Source of the DNA: CAYYIS01 sp964470965
Lineage (GTDB): Bacteria > JAAXHH01 > JABIQT01
Length of the DNA stretch: 64,000 nt
Assembly (NCBI GenBank): GCA_964470965.1
Contig: CAYYIS010000007.1
Coordinates: 78,386 to 142,385, forward strand
Direction of reading: 5' to 3'
Below the pieces are notes generated by a model that was not told where the DNA came from, did no database searches, and saw only the letters and a program-made list of their open reading frames with translations. Below, piece after piece: positions 8,501 through 16,381 of this stretch; positions within the stretch are counted from its first letter, which is position 1; each line of letters starts with the position of its first letter. The position numbers and the translations under genes were made by a program.

Positions 8501-10333
8501 CTGTATGTTCATATCATGCACTTGCTGACGATATTTCCTCGGTATTCGCTGCCAGGCCTGGTCTGGCTCTTCATCGGATTCCCATACGAATGCACCACCT
8601 TCTTCCAGACCGTCAAGCGGATCGGAATGCAGAAAAATCTTCGGATCGCAACACAACACCACATTCACATGGTGCAAGTCGCAATTTACTCTGACCCGTT
8701 CCGGTGCCGCCACCAGGAAGTAGTTGGTGGGTGCTCCCTTCTTTTCAGATCCGTATTTGGGATTCGCACTAATGTGAACAATTTCCCCGAGATTCCCATT
8801 CTCGTCTACGATTTTATCGCGCTTGGCCACGGCGTTCGAGAAATCGCCCAAGATCTCACCCAGGTTTTTTCCAGTGGTGATCATACCCCATCCGCCGATG
8901 GAATGAAACCGGACGGCGATGGACTGTTCAGGCAAGCAGGAGGGGATTTCAAGTGATTTTACGCCGTAAGGATGATCGATGCCAACGAAGAAAAAATTAA
9001 CGCCTTCTCCGTATTTCTTCCCGTCGTTGCGGGCCAAATCGCCCTGTGAGAATTCGTAAGCACCTATTATGTCCTCGGGTCGAAAATCACGCGAACCGAG
9101 TCCATAGGCGCCGGAGACAATCTGAGGCATTTCGGTGGCCGGATCAAGTTTTTCCAGATGTTCGTAGTTGTTGACGAAATAATTGGCGGATGCCTTATTG
9201 AGGGCCAGCTTGACATCTCGGGTAAGCGGATTGTCGCTGGATAGTGGTTCGTCCGTGCGTTCCAGGACGATGACCATCTTCTTGCTACGCAATGCTTTGA
9301 TAATCGCGTTCTCGGGGAACGGTCGATACACATTGACGTGGATGACTCCCACCTCAATGTCACGAGTATCACGCAGGTGATCGATGACCGCTTCAATGTT
9401 CTCAGCAGCGGAGCCCATCACTACGAATACGGTATCCGCCTTTTCACAGTTGTGTTCGGAGATAAGTCCGTAATGCCGTCCGGTCAACCGGCCGTATTCT
9501 TCATAGGCCTGTTCCAGGAACGGCAGGATGTCTTCGGAAAAATTGTCGCGCCGAGCCGCTACGCCGTTCATGTAGTGTTCCTGATTTTGCACCGTACCCA
9601 GCATCACGGGATGCTCCAGGTCGATCATAGCAGGCACACGCCGGCGTGTGGGGCCAAACAGGATACGCTGGGGTTCGGTAGGACATTCGATAATGTCATC
9701 GGCGCGGCCCAGGTATTCGCGGATCAGTTCCGGTTCCGGTTTCAGGAAGGTGCGCTCCAAGTGGGTCGTGAGGAAGCCATCCTGCGCGTTGATGCCGGGA
9801 TTAAGGCTTAGCTCGGTAACTTTACGGAGAATGATGGCCTGATCCACCGCCTGTTGTGCGTCCTTACCGAATAAAATGGTCCAGCCGGCATCTAGGATCG
9901 CGTAAATGTCGTCATGGCCGCAGTGTACGTTCAACGCGTGTTTGGTCAATGCCCGGGCACCCACTTCCACGACCATGGTGCTGAGTTTGCCAGGTGCATG
10001 GTAATACTGCTCCGCGCCGTAGACCAGCCCCTGTCCGGAGGTAAAGTTGACAGTCCTCTTTCCGGTCACCGACATGGCAATAGCACCGCCTTGAGCGGCG
10101 TGCTCTCCTTCGGCTTCGATGGCCAGAATGGATTCACCCCAGGCCGTCAATGCTCCCTTTGCATATGCATTCTGATAATATTCCCCCATCTCGGTAGAAG
10201 GTGTAATGGGATAGAATACGCCGCCTTCGGAAATCTGTACTTCAGTGGCAGCGACCAACTGATTACCGTTGGTCGTGACCCGCTTGCCGGGATATCGTGG
10301 TTTTATGGCGCTTTGATCATTTGAACCCGCCAT
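5576..10333 (-). CDS. nifJ: Pyruvate:ferredoxin (flavodoxin) oxidoreductase, single-chain, extended form
   Basis: This 1585-aa enzyme converts pyruvate and CoA to acetyl-CoA and CO2 with ferredoxin or flavodoxin. In order it shows the pyrimidine-binding domain (residues about 15-220), the transketolase C-like domain (to about 420), the gamma/CoA domain (about 475-690), a ferredoxin domain with C794-C797-C800-C804 and C929-C932-C935-C939, and the ThDP domain with C1012 and C1015 of the third cluster and the ThDP/metal motif GGDGGMGDIG near 1239. Known single-chain enzymes have about 1170-1230 residues. The extra length here is a linker before the ferredoxin domain, about 80 added residues between its two cysteine motifs, an insertion after the third-cluster motif, and a longer C-terminus. 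The ATG at 10333 starts the conserved domain; the ATG at 10408 lacks a ribosome site. The enzyme is oxygen-sensitive in most organisms. Confidence 0.93.
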   Translation of the reverse strand: MAGSNDQSAIKPRYPGKRVTTNGNQLVAATEVQISEGGVFYPITPSTEMGEYYQNAYAKGALTAWGESILAIEAEGEHAAQGGAIAMSVTGKRTVNFTSGQGLVYGAEQYYHAPGKLSTMVVEVGARALTKHALNVHCGHDDIYAILDAGWTILFGKDAQQAVDQAIILRKVTELSLNPGINAQDGFLTTHLERTFLKPEPELIREYLGRADDIIECPTEPQRILFGPTRRRVPAMIDLEHPVMLGTVQNQEHYMNGVAARRDNFSEDILPFLEQAYEEYGRLTGRHYGLISEHNCEKADTVFVVMGSAAENIEAVIDHLRDTRDIEVGVIHVNVYRPFPENAIIKALRSKKMVIVLERTDEPLSSDNPLTRDVKLALNKASANYFVNNYEHLEKLDPATEMPQIVSGAYGLGSRDFRPEDIIGAYEFSQGDLARNDGKKYGEGVNFFFVGIDHPYGVKSLEIPSCLPEQSIAVRFHSIGGWGMITTGKNLGEILGDFSNAVAKRDKIVDENGNLGEIVHISANPKYGSEKKGAPTNYFLVAAPERVRVNCDLHHVNVVLCCDPKIFLHSDPLDGLEEGGAFVWESDEEPDQAWQRIPRKYRQQVHDMNIQVYILNGFEIAKKATTRPDLQTRMQGNAFLGAFFSVSPFLKDYKITKEDFEHTVLNQYNKKFGRFGEAVVESNMTVMRSGFNNVRKVERGSMNAPDTSSFMGSVVIPIEDVVPAPAENGNGTKGTTKPPMFRMENFDREYRSGHGYNQPASPLASVGVMAAGSGATSSKYVSRREIPLFIEENCTQCMDCITVCPDTALPNTAQDISTVLQTAIQYYVSDGNAKQALLAKVPDIETACRKKMLELSKDKQNDIRFKLLVIDEMRSLQGNGITEEAVDQVDAIMDTLPLAYNKTRAIFGALEKKNPGAGGIFSIFVSDLCKGCSACVDACGDHEALKMVPESEELHGRYESAAKFLSLLDDTPQKYMGIFNPSTPQDSKAAALRYHLMMQSKYTALVSGDGACAGCGEKSVLRSIATLTETYMRPVFAAKADRLEKKAAELEKIGVERLQALMVQDEESYTWFTKTILHLLMDYGGEDVKDTNSQIEAHFDGTDEHIINAIVMVMRHDAENHRHPQILDAPGASGYSVMAMAAHTGCNTVYGSTPPSNPHPYPWMNSLFQDGATIGWLIGESFMKNHARRSVMPERFADMIFGEFVTGYSEAEYFQYTHFSDTQMTNDEVMELPKVWVVGGDGGMGDIGYQNVSKVILQNRPNVKMLLMDTQVYSNTGGQNSDSSPMTGGFDMNQAGVASEGKLTEKKSVSETFLGGHGSPFVAQVSMANSAALYQAILEGLCYRGTAFIQSFTTCQPEHGVPDQGAQLQAQRIRDSRGMPEFVFNPQLGETYQEALNVKGNPMETKDWYENRAPVTKQKYTYTVVHWAFTEARFRLHHKVVQKEAVKELILLEEKLMLITMDDVVNRRYLDPNHRSFIPDRGVFAIAYQDDGSPEYHILSRQMVLFCVERRKAWRLLQSKAGIVNEDYAEQRDLLQKIDSGELTVDGFLASRHEAATEVAEVAEGTGARQLRRMPSGVNGGGNAS

Positions 10334-10564
10334 TGTATTTTTTGCCTTTCTATTATTGGGTATATGAGCCCTGAAAACCAAATCGCCGGTTTCAGAACCA
10401 TTGAACAAAACCGGCGAAGCATTGTCTAGAAAATACTAGAGTGATGTAATCAAGGCGTACGTTAAATTTAGAATTTTTGTAACACTATAATTTAACCCTT
10501 TATGCTTCAACTGCACATCAACAAAGGCAACGTCAACAAAGAATCTAACAATATTTAACATCAT

Positions 10565-10594
10565 AATGTACAATGGATCACCAGGTTTTGTCAA
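10565..10594 (-). promoter_or_regulatory. Candidate sigma-70 promoter for pyruvate:ferredoxin oxidoreductase
   Basis: On the minus strand a consensus TTGACA (10594-10589) and TACATT (10570-10565) are separated by 18 bases within an AT-rich stretch. Transcription would give a leader of about 230 bases before the ATG at 10333. Confidence 0.45.
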
Positions 10595-10729
10595 TTAGAA
10601 TAATTAGATAGTAACTATTCGTACAAAGACTTGGTGATATGTGGGATCGATTGAGATGAATTTGGTTTTTCCGATCGACCCTCTTCAAAATCTGTCCTGA
10701 ATCTCAGCGTATGCTTACGATCCAAGGGA

Positions 10730-10780
10730 GCGGCCATGGTTCATGCCTGGACACAGCGGCCATGGTTCATGCCTGGACAC
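10730..10780. repeat. Two-copy direct repeat, 25-bp unit, 26-bp period
   Basis: The same 25 bases, beginning GCGGCCATGG and ending CCTGGACAC, occur at 10730-10754 and 10756-10780 with one base between them. The copies are identical. The function is unknown. Confidence 0.9.
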
Positions 10781-10914
10781 CCCAAACATGAGTATGGTTG
10801 CACCGGAACCGTGCTGGTCACACATACCGTTATTCGGGGCACACAATCTAATGCGTGGGATGCTGAATTCCGGTCTGTTCCGGGTTCGCGAACTATCTGT
10901 AGAGTAGGTGCCGA

Positions 10915-11865
10915 TCATCGCTCAAACGGGCGTACTGTCCAGTCTTTATTGATACCCTCGTGTGGAACAAGTTTTTCTCGCCGTTCCCATTCCGGCGGTG
11001 TTAGGTGAGACCCAACACCGAACGGGCGATCCCCGTTTAAGGTGATGCGCTCCATGCGGCGACGTTGCGGGTAGTAGTCGTGCACCGCGTAATGTTGAAC
11101 GGATCTGTTGTCCCAGAACGCCAGCATATCAGGTTCCCAGCTAAGCCGAAGCTGGAATTCAGGTATTTCCGCCTGGTGAAATAGAATGTCCAGTATCCCC
11201 CTGCTTTCTCTTTCATTCATCCCATTGATGGCGATCGTGAATTGAGGATTGACGAAGAGAACTTTTCGTCCTGTCACAGGATGTATCCGGACTACGGGAT
11301 GGGAAGGGTTGGGATACATAGCCTCCATCTCCCGAAGTTTCTTCCTGGAAGAATCAGTGTTGGAAAAGAGACTGCGAAACGGTTTAAAATCATGTACCGC
11401 TTTAATATCCGATACAAAGGCCTGCATCCGGTCGCTGAGTCCTTCGAACGCGGCTGTCATGCTGGCGAACATCGTATCACCCCCGAGGTCCGGCGTGATT
11501 ACAGCACGTAAAATGGTGCCCATGGGCGGTTCTTCACGAAATGTTTCGTCACTGTGCCACACGTCCGACAGCCGCGGTGGATTGTTCTTATCGTTGTCGA
11601 GAACGATCAGCTCCGGCATATCCGCCAGGTTTGGGGAAAATGGATGGATAGTGGGATCACCGAACCGTTTACCAAACGCGATCTGTTGTTTTGCCGTGAT
11701 GTTCTGACCACGGAATACGATAATCTCGTGTTCCATCAATGCGGTGAGAATTGCCTCGAATGTTTTGTCGTCCAGCGGTTTGCTGAGATCAACCCCGTGA
11801 ATCTCAGCGCCCAGGTATGGAGTAATCGGTGCTATCCCTATATGAGTACTCAAACCTGTCTCCAT
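10915..11865 (-). CDS. TauD/TfdA-family Fe(II)/2-oxoglutarate dioxygenase
   Basis: This soluble 316-aa protein has the facial triad of the TauD family: H104 and D106 in WHSDETF, with the distal histidine H258 in SVQHYAVHDY. It also has the 2-oxoglutarate-binding arginine just after (RRMERITLNG). The family hydroxylates small sulfonates, aryloxyacids or related substrates with O2 and 2-oxoglutarate, often releasing sulfite or an aldehyde. Length fits the family (about 280-310 aa). No transporter or sulfonate gene is adjacent, so the substrate is open. It is a lone gene on the minus strand. Confidence 0.88.
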   Translation of the reverse strand: METGLSTHIGIAPITPYLGAEIHGVDLSKPLDDKTFEAILTALMEHEIIVFRGQNITAKQQIAFGKRFGDPTIHPFSPNLADMPELIVLDNDKNNPPRLSDVWHSDETFREEPPMGTILRAVITPDLGGDTMFASMTAAFEGLSDRMQAFVSDIKAVHDFKPFRSLFSNTDSSRKKLREMEAMYPNPSHPVVRIHPVTGRKVLFVNPQFTIAINGMNERESRGILDILFHQAEIPEFQLRLSWEPDMLAFWDNRSVQHYAVHDYYPQRRRMERITLNGDRPFGVGSHLTPPEWERREKLVPHEGINKDWTVRPFER

Positions 11866-12264
11866 TTCCTGTTGATTGCCAACGCATTGTATTCTTTATT
11901 CACACCGCTCCTCAAAGACGATTGCCGTCGTGGACAATCTATATTTAGTTTGATCACCCGAACGGTTGTTCCGGTGGCGGTCCGTCCCGTGATGCGGCCG
12001 GCCTTCAGAACCGGAAAGATACGGGATCGGGTGGCGTCACCAACCCATTTCAGTCAGGAGTCCATATGGTGTCTACTCTAAACTCGATCTGCTCGAACAC
12101 AGTTCATTCAGCGGTCGCGGCCACGCATTTTCAATAACACGAAATTTCGAATATTCACTTGGAACGTCGAGATCGGAATTCGCGAGATAGTGCAGGCAAC
12201 GGTGTAAGCCTTTGCCGGGGTATGGATACCCCCTGCAGGTATTCGTTTTCGTTAAGTTCCTTTT
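11866..12264. other. Spacer with no recognised gene
   Basis: This 399-base gap lies between two minus-strand genes. A short hairpin (GGGGTAT pairing with ATACCCC, about 12219-12234) is visible. Short frames here show no domain and no good start, and nothing else is supported. Confidence 0.45.
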
Positions 12265-13272
12265 TTAGATGCGTCCGAGACATAGATTTCTACCTTCTAC
12301 CAGTACACTCATTTTTCGGTCTGCCACGCTGCGGGGCAGCATCCAGAAACCGCAGTCGGGATGTACCCACTTTATTTTTTCCTCACCCAGCATCTCGATG
12401 GATTTCTCGATGCGCCGGGCAACCTCCTCCGGCGTTTCCACTTCGTTGTTCTTGATGTCTATCACCCCGATACCAAGTGCGATATCGTCCCTAAGATCCT
12501 TGAATATTTCCAGTTCATCGTATCCGCGCCGGGCGAATTCCAGGACCAGATGATCCACATCCAGCGCATTGAGGAACGGTAGCAGATCCTGCCACAGGCC
12601 GGACTGTATGGACTGTCCACCGTAGTTCCCGAAACACAGGTGTAATCCCTTGCCGCCCTTTACTGCACCCAATACGTGATTAATCGGTTCATGGGCCCAG
12701 CCCGCATCCTCCGGATGGCCGGTTAAATTGGCTTCATCCACTTGAATGATCGGGGCGTCGATGTCCGCAACCTGCCTTCTCAGTACTTCGGCGATGTCCA
12801 TGGTCATGGTGTAAAGGTCGCCGTAGTGCTCGTCAACTAGAGTTTTGGCCAGCATGTAGGGTGCAGTAATCGTAAATTTCACAGGATTTGCGGTCAGCGA
12901 TTTTACGAACGACCAGGCACGGGGCAGATTGAGGCTTCCTTCGCCGATTCTGTCCCGTACGATACCGGCTGGCTGCGTCCTGAAAGACATGCCTTCCTTG
13001 GCGTGAAACGCGGCCAGCTCTTCGCGGCTAACCTGCGTTTTGATGCCCGACATGGGGCGTATGAAGTACTCTATCATACCATTGGTCTCGGGATGACTTA
13101 TGTCGAAACGGGACAGTTCGCCGTCGACCAGTACGTCTAGGCCGGCCAGCTCCTGTGTCTTGAGAATGACCATGACGGCGTCGCGCAGGTTGGGTGTGGA
13201 CGGATACGCCGCCAGCCAGGAAGGTACCGGATAACTGCCGACGACGGTGGTTTTAATATCAGGATCCGACAT
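12265..13272 (-). CDS. Cobalamin-independent methionine synthase-like (MetE C-terminal domain) methyltransferase
   Basis: This 335-aa protein corresponds to the catalytic C-terminal barrel of MetE without the N-terminal half. Zinc ligand candidates are H211 and C213 (HLCFGNYGG), E246 (LVLEFARRG) and C307 (HPDCGFW), with the substrate segment QVDEANL at 177-183. Such core-MetE proteins transfer a methyl group to homocysteine or another thiol from a donor that need not be methyltetrahydrofolate-triglutamate. The start ATG follows GGAG. The promoter region contains an inverted repeat shared with the divergent side. Physiological donor and acceptor are not predictable. Confidence 0.8.
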   Translation of the reverse strand: MSDPDIKTTVVGSYPVPSWLAAYPSTPNLRDAVMVILKTQELAGLDVLVDGELSRFDISHPETNGMIEYFIRPMSGIKTQVSREELAAFHAKEGMSFRTQPAGIVRDRIGEGSLNLPRAWSFVKSLTANPVKFTITAPYMLAKTLVDEHYGDLYTMTMDIAEVLRRQVADIDAPIIQVDEANLTGHPEDAGWAHEPINHVLGAVKGGKGLHLCFGNYGGQSIQSGLWQDLLPFLNALDVDHLVLEFARRGYDELEIFKDLRDDIALGIGVIDIKNNEVETPEEVARRIEKSIEMLGEEKIKWVHPDCGFWMLPRSVADRKMSVLVEGRNLCLGRI

Positions 13273-13687
13273 TTCAAATGCTCCTCGAACTTGTGAAAAT
13301 GATTGATGAATCTATTATAGTGTGTGCCCAGTCTCAATTTGACTTATACTGAGCACACACATAATATAAGTCAATCGCAAAATTCCGGCTGTGCCTGAAA
13401 AGAAAGTTGCAGAAAATGTCATGGTCCCCGTTAGGTAGAGAAACGGATGGACAGGATACAGATAAAACTCATCAGGCGCTATCTATTATAGGATGGTCTG
13501 TCCGGGATGCCGGAAAGGGATATACATTGGGGCGCCAGCATGGTAAACCTGGTTTTGCAAAGCGTTCTGGCGATGCGATCAAACAGGGTCTCAAAGAGGT
13601 CCTGCGCCAAACCGGTCGGCACGGAATGCACAATGACTGGTTCGCCTTTTAACGGTGTCGTCAGATTATTAAGGGGATTGAATTATT
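13273..13687. other. Divergent intergenic region with regulatory signals
   Basis: The region between the MetE-like gene and the plus-strand enolase-superfamily gene contains the inverted repeat at 13321-13359 and promoter-like elements on both strands. An 81-codon plus-strand frame (13407-13652) lacks a recognisable domain and a ribosome site and is not called. Confidence 0.5.
13314..13367. promoter_or_regulatory. Inverted repeat within divergent promoters
   Basis: Arms 13321-13332 and 13348-13359 match over 12 positions with one mismatch (TGTGTGCYCAGT). On the minus strand a TATAAT lies at 13319-13314. On the plus strand TTGACT (13339-13344) and TAATAT (13362-13367) are spaced by 17. The repeat covers the spacer and upstream elements of both, as expected for the operator of a regulator controlling the MetE-like and enolase-superfamily genes. 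This is inference from position and symmetry only. Confidence 0.45.
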
Positions 13688-14815
13688 ATGTACATTACAG
13701 GTGTAAAAGCATTTGCGTTACGTTTGCAGGATGACCATACAGAAGAGCCGGCCTATTCAATAGCGGCGGGCGAACGACGAGCCTATAAATCCCGGTTTCA
13801 CGAAACGATGGTCGTGCGCATAGAAACGGATGAGGGTATTGTCGGCTATGGGGAGGGGCAGAGCCCGATCTCTCCCCTAACTACAAAAACGATCGTGGAA
13901 GACCTGTGCAGTCCCATATTAATGGGGGCGGATCCGTTCGACACAGGCCATCTCTGGCACCGCATGTTCAGTTCCATGAGGGAACGGGGCCATTCGACGG
14001 GATTTTTTGTAGACGCCCTGGCCGCCTGCGATATCGCCTTGTGGGATATTATAGGTAAAACGACTGGTAGACCTGTACACAAGCTCCTTGGCGGACGGTA
14101 TAGGGACCGGATAAAACTGTATGCGGGGTGCGCGGGGGAAGATCCGTCCGCCGTCGCCGCTCAAGCCGCCAAACTAATTGGACAGGGGTATGAAGGGCTG
14201 AAATTATCATTAAGATCGCCGCGAAATCATATCCTGTCCGTCGTGTCCGCGGTCCGGGAATGCGTAGGATCGGAAATAGCCCTTATGGTGGATGTTCACA
14301 CCGTGTACAGCGTATCGGAGGCTATCCAACTAGGGCGTGGTCTCGAGAAGCTGGACGCTTTCTGGCTGGAGGCGCCCACCGTACCTGAGGATATTCAGGG
14401 CTGTGCGGAGATCTGCCGGGCCCTGGATCTGCAGGTAGCCGCAGGTGAGTGGAGCCGCACCCGGTTCGAGATGCGTGAGGCATTTGAACGAAGGGCTTAT
14501 GATGTCGTTACACCGGATATAGGGCGCACGGGACTGTCGGAAGGTATGCGGATAGCCACGTTGGCGGAAACCTACAACATACCGGTTTCTCCTCATATCG
14601 GCGGAGGCGGAATTCTGGCCATTGCCGCGACCATTCAGTTTTCGGCCGCTATCCCCGGGTTTCTGATCATGGAGCACGGGCATGAAGTGCACGCCTACCG
14701 GTCACAGATTGCCCGTCGGGCTCCGCGGCCGGATGACGGTGCTTTCATACTCGATGATACCCCTGGACTGGGGGTGGACATCGATGAAGATGCGCTGCGC
14801 AGATACGCGCTCTGA
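13688..14815 (+). CDS. Mandelate racemase/muconate lactonizing enzyme family (enolase superfamily)
   Basis: This 375-aa protein has the two-domain enolase-superfamily layout: an N-terminal capping domain and a C-terminal barrel. Metal ligands are D in LMVDVHT, E in FWLEAPT and E in AAGEWS; a general base His appears in SPHIGGGG and an Asp in VTPDIGRTG. The usual KxK motif on the second strand reads GLKLSLR, so the second lysine position is serine. The family includes acid-sugar dehydratases and racemases. The changed KxK suggests a dehydratase using the His-Asp side alone or altered chemistry, which is inference. It sits alone behind an AAGGGG ribosome site. Confidence 0.87.
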   Translation: MYITGVKAFALRLQDDHTEEPAYSIAAGERRAYKSRFHETMVVRIETDEGIVGYGEGQSPISPLTTKTIVEDLCSPILMGADPFDTGHLWHRMFSSMRERGHSTGFFVDALAACDIALWDIIGKTTGRPVHKLLGGRYRDRIKLYAGCAGEDPSAVAAQAAKLIGQGYEGLKLSLRSPRNHILSVVSAVRECVGSEIALMVDVHTVYSVSEAIQLGRGLEKLDAFWLEAPTVPEDIQGCAEICRALDLQVAAGEWSRTRFEMREAFERRAYDVVTPDIGRTGLSEGMRIATLAETYNIPVSPHIGGGGILAIAATIQFSAAIPGFLIMEHGHEVHAYRSQIARRAPRPDDGAFILDDTPGLGVDIDEDALRRYAL

Positions 14816-15120
14816 GCAGCCATGTGGTTGAGCCGCATCTCGTTTTCCACAGAAATAGCCGCCGATACCTTTTTAATATACGAAGGTCCCCGCGGCATCG
14901 TGAATCTCTCCCCCAATACAAACGAAGATAATTCTCCAAATTGGAAGGCCCGGGGGAAAACCCAGGGGGGTTACCACCTACCTCGAGCACGCATGAATCG
15001 GTGAGGCATATAGAAAGAGGATATTCTGAAAAAACATTTAGAGTCACCCGGTTTCCTGGTGAAAGAAATGCCGGAGTGGCCCATCTTCATGGTTGCCGAG
15101 CCGGTTGAACCAAGATCGTA
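14816..15120. other. Spacer with no recognised gene
   Basis: This 305-base gap lies between two plus-strand genes. Short minus-strand frames cross it, but none shows a recognisable domain. No clear promoter was found for the ankyrin gene that follows. Confidence 0.4.
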
Positions 15121-16197
15121 ATGGAGAAAACATTGGGTCAAAATATACAGATGCTTACCCGTGCCGCACGGTTGGGAGACATGGAACAGGTGACAGCCAT
15201 TCTCAAGGAAACGCCCGGTGCCGCCGAAGACTGGCAGCCGCTCATGACCGCCGCATTCGAAGGCCACGCCGCTGTCGTTAAACTCCTGCTGGAGCATGGC
15301 GCGAACCCTGATGCGTTAAGCAAGAACAACTACCGACACCGGCCGCTGCATCGGGTGCTGGAACACAAGAAGACCATTCCAAAAGGCCCTCATCATGTAG
15401 AGACAGTCCAGGTCCTGCTGGATTTTGGTGCCAGTCTCACCTCGCGCGGTGGTCACTCCCGGATGACGCCCCTCTGCCTGGCTGCAGTAGGCGGCGAGAC
15501 GCAGTTTATTCCCCTGCTGCAGAAGTATATTGAGGAGTCGGATATCTTCAGCGCGTCGGTCATGGGGGACTTAGAGCGCGTGAGGGAGATACTTCACGAG
15601 GATCCGTCTCTGACCAACGCAACCGATGAAAACAACTGGCGGCCGTTGAATTATTGCACCGCTTCAAAGTTGGGCCGGGATGATCCGGACAAAGCCGCGC
15701 AACTGGAATCCGTCGCCCGATTACTCATTGAACGCGGGGCAGACCTTGATGCGTCGCCGCCGGCTCTGGCCTCAGCCGTGGGCAATCCGCTGATGATGAC
15801 GCTCTTTCTGAAGCTGGGTGCGGACCCGAACCACGGTTTAATCAATGCGTTGTGGCAGGGAAATTTCGACGCGGCGGAACAGTTGCTGGCATCCGGAGCC
15901 GACATTCGGCGCCCTGTCGTGGACGATACCTTCAGTGAACTGGTGCAGTATGGCATGTATCGGATGGCGGAGTTCCTGGTCGATCGTGGCGCAAACATCA
16001 ACGCCGTCGATGATCACCGGGGACGGACACCGCTCCACTGGGCCGCGGTTCGTGGCGCCAGCAGTAAGTTCGTCCAGTATCTGGTCGATCACGGCGCTGA
16101 TCCAAAAAAAAGGGATTCAGGAGAACTGACGCCGCTGGATCTTGCCAAGGAAAAAGGGCGTAGTAAACTGGTGGAGCTCCTATCAGTTCCAGAATAA
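15121..16197 (+). CDS. Ankyrin-repeat protein
   Basis: This 358-aa protein is made almost entirely of ankyrin repeats. At least seven can be seen, including PLMTAAFEGHAAVVKLLLEH, MTPLCLAAVGGETQFIPLLQ, GRTPLHWAAVRGASSKFVQY and a final LTPLDLAKEKGRSKLVELLS. The longer repeats carry the G-TPLHWAA signature. There is no signal peptide or membrane segment, so it is probably cytoplasmic and binds another protein; the partner is unknown. The ATG at 15121 lacks a strong ribosome site, so the true start may be slightly downstream. It has no obvious operon partner. Confidence 0.88.
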   Translation: MEKTLGQNIQMLTRAARLGDMEQVTAILKETPGAAEDWQPLMTAAFEGHAAVVKLLLEHGANPDALSKNNYRHRPLHRVLEHKKTIPKGPHHVETVQVLLDFGASLTSRGGHSRMTPLCLAAVGGETQFIPLLQKYIEESDIFSASVMGDLERVREILHEDPSLTNATDENNWRPLNYCTASKLGRDDPDKAAQLESVARLLIERGADLDASPPALASAVGNPLMMTLFLKLGADPNHGLINALWQGNFDAAEQLLASGADIRRPVVDDTFSELVQYGMYRMAEFLVDRGANINAVDDHRGRTPLHWAAVRGASSKFVQYLVDHGADPKKRDSGELTPLDLAKEKGRSKLVELLSVPE

Positions 16198-16381
16198 GGA
16201 TCCGATGTTCTGCGAGATGCCCAACTTTAGTGCGCAATGAGATGCTCCAGCCATTGTAGCGGGATTTCCGAAATCTCCAGAACAGGCGCTGATTGCCCGA
16301 CCGCTCAAGGCCGGTGAGGAAGCCCCGGAAATGTCCGAGGTAAGATTGCCTCCGAATTTCCTTTTCCGCATGCGTGGACAG

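Larger units (their letters stand above)
10334..10914. other. Upstream region of the pyruvate:ferredoxin oxidoreductase gene
   Basis: This 581-base spacer separates two minus-strand genes. It carries an AT-rich part (10430-10630) with a promoter-like signal for the oxidoreductase gene and a tandem repeat at 10730-10780. The remainder, 10781-10914, shows no gene that can be supported. Confidence 0.5.

Noticed and set aside
8072..8956. 294-codon plus-strand frame opposite the pyruvate:ferredoxin oxidoreductase gene
   Set aside because: The minus strand encodes a well-conserved domain here; the plus-strand product has no recognisable features.
13407..13652. 81-codon plus-strand frame between the MetE-like and enolase-family genes
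   Set aside because: No ribosome site or domain; more likely leader sequence or an old remnant.
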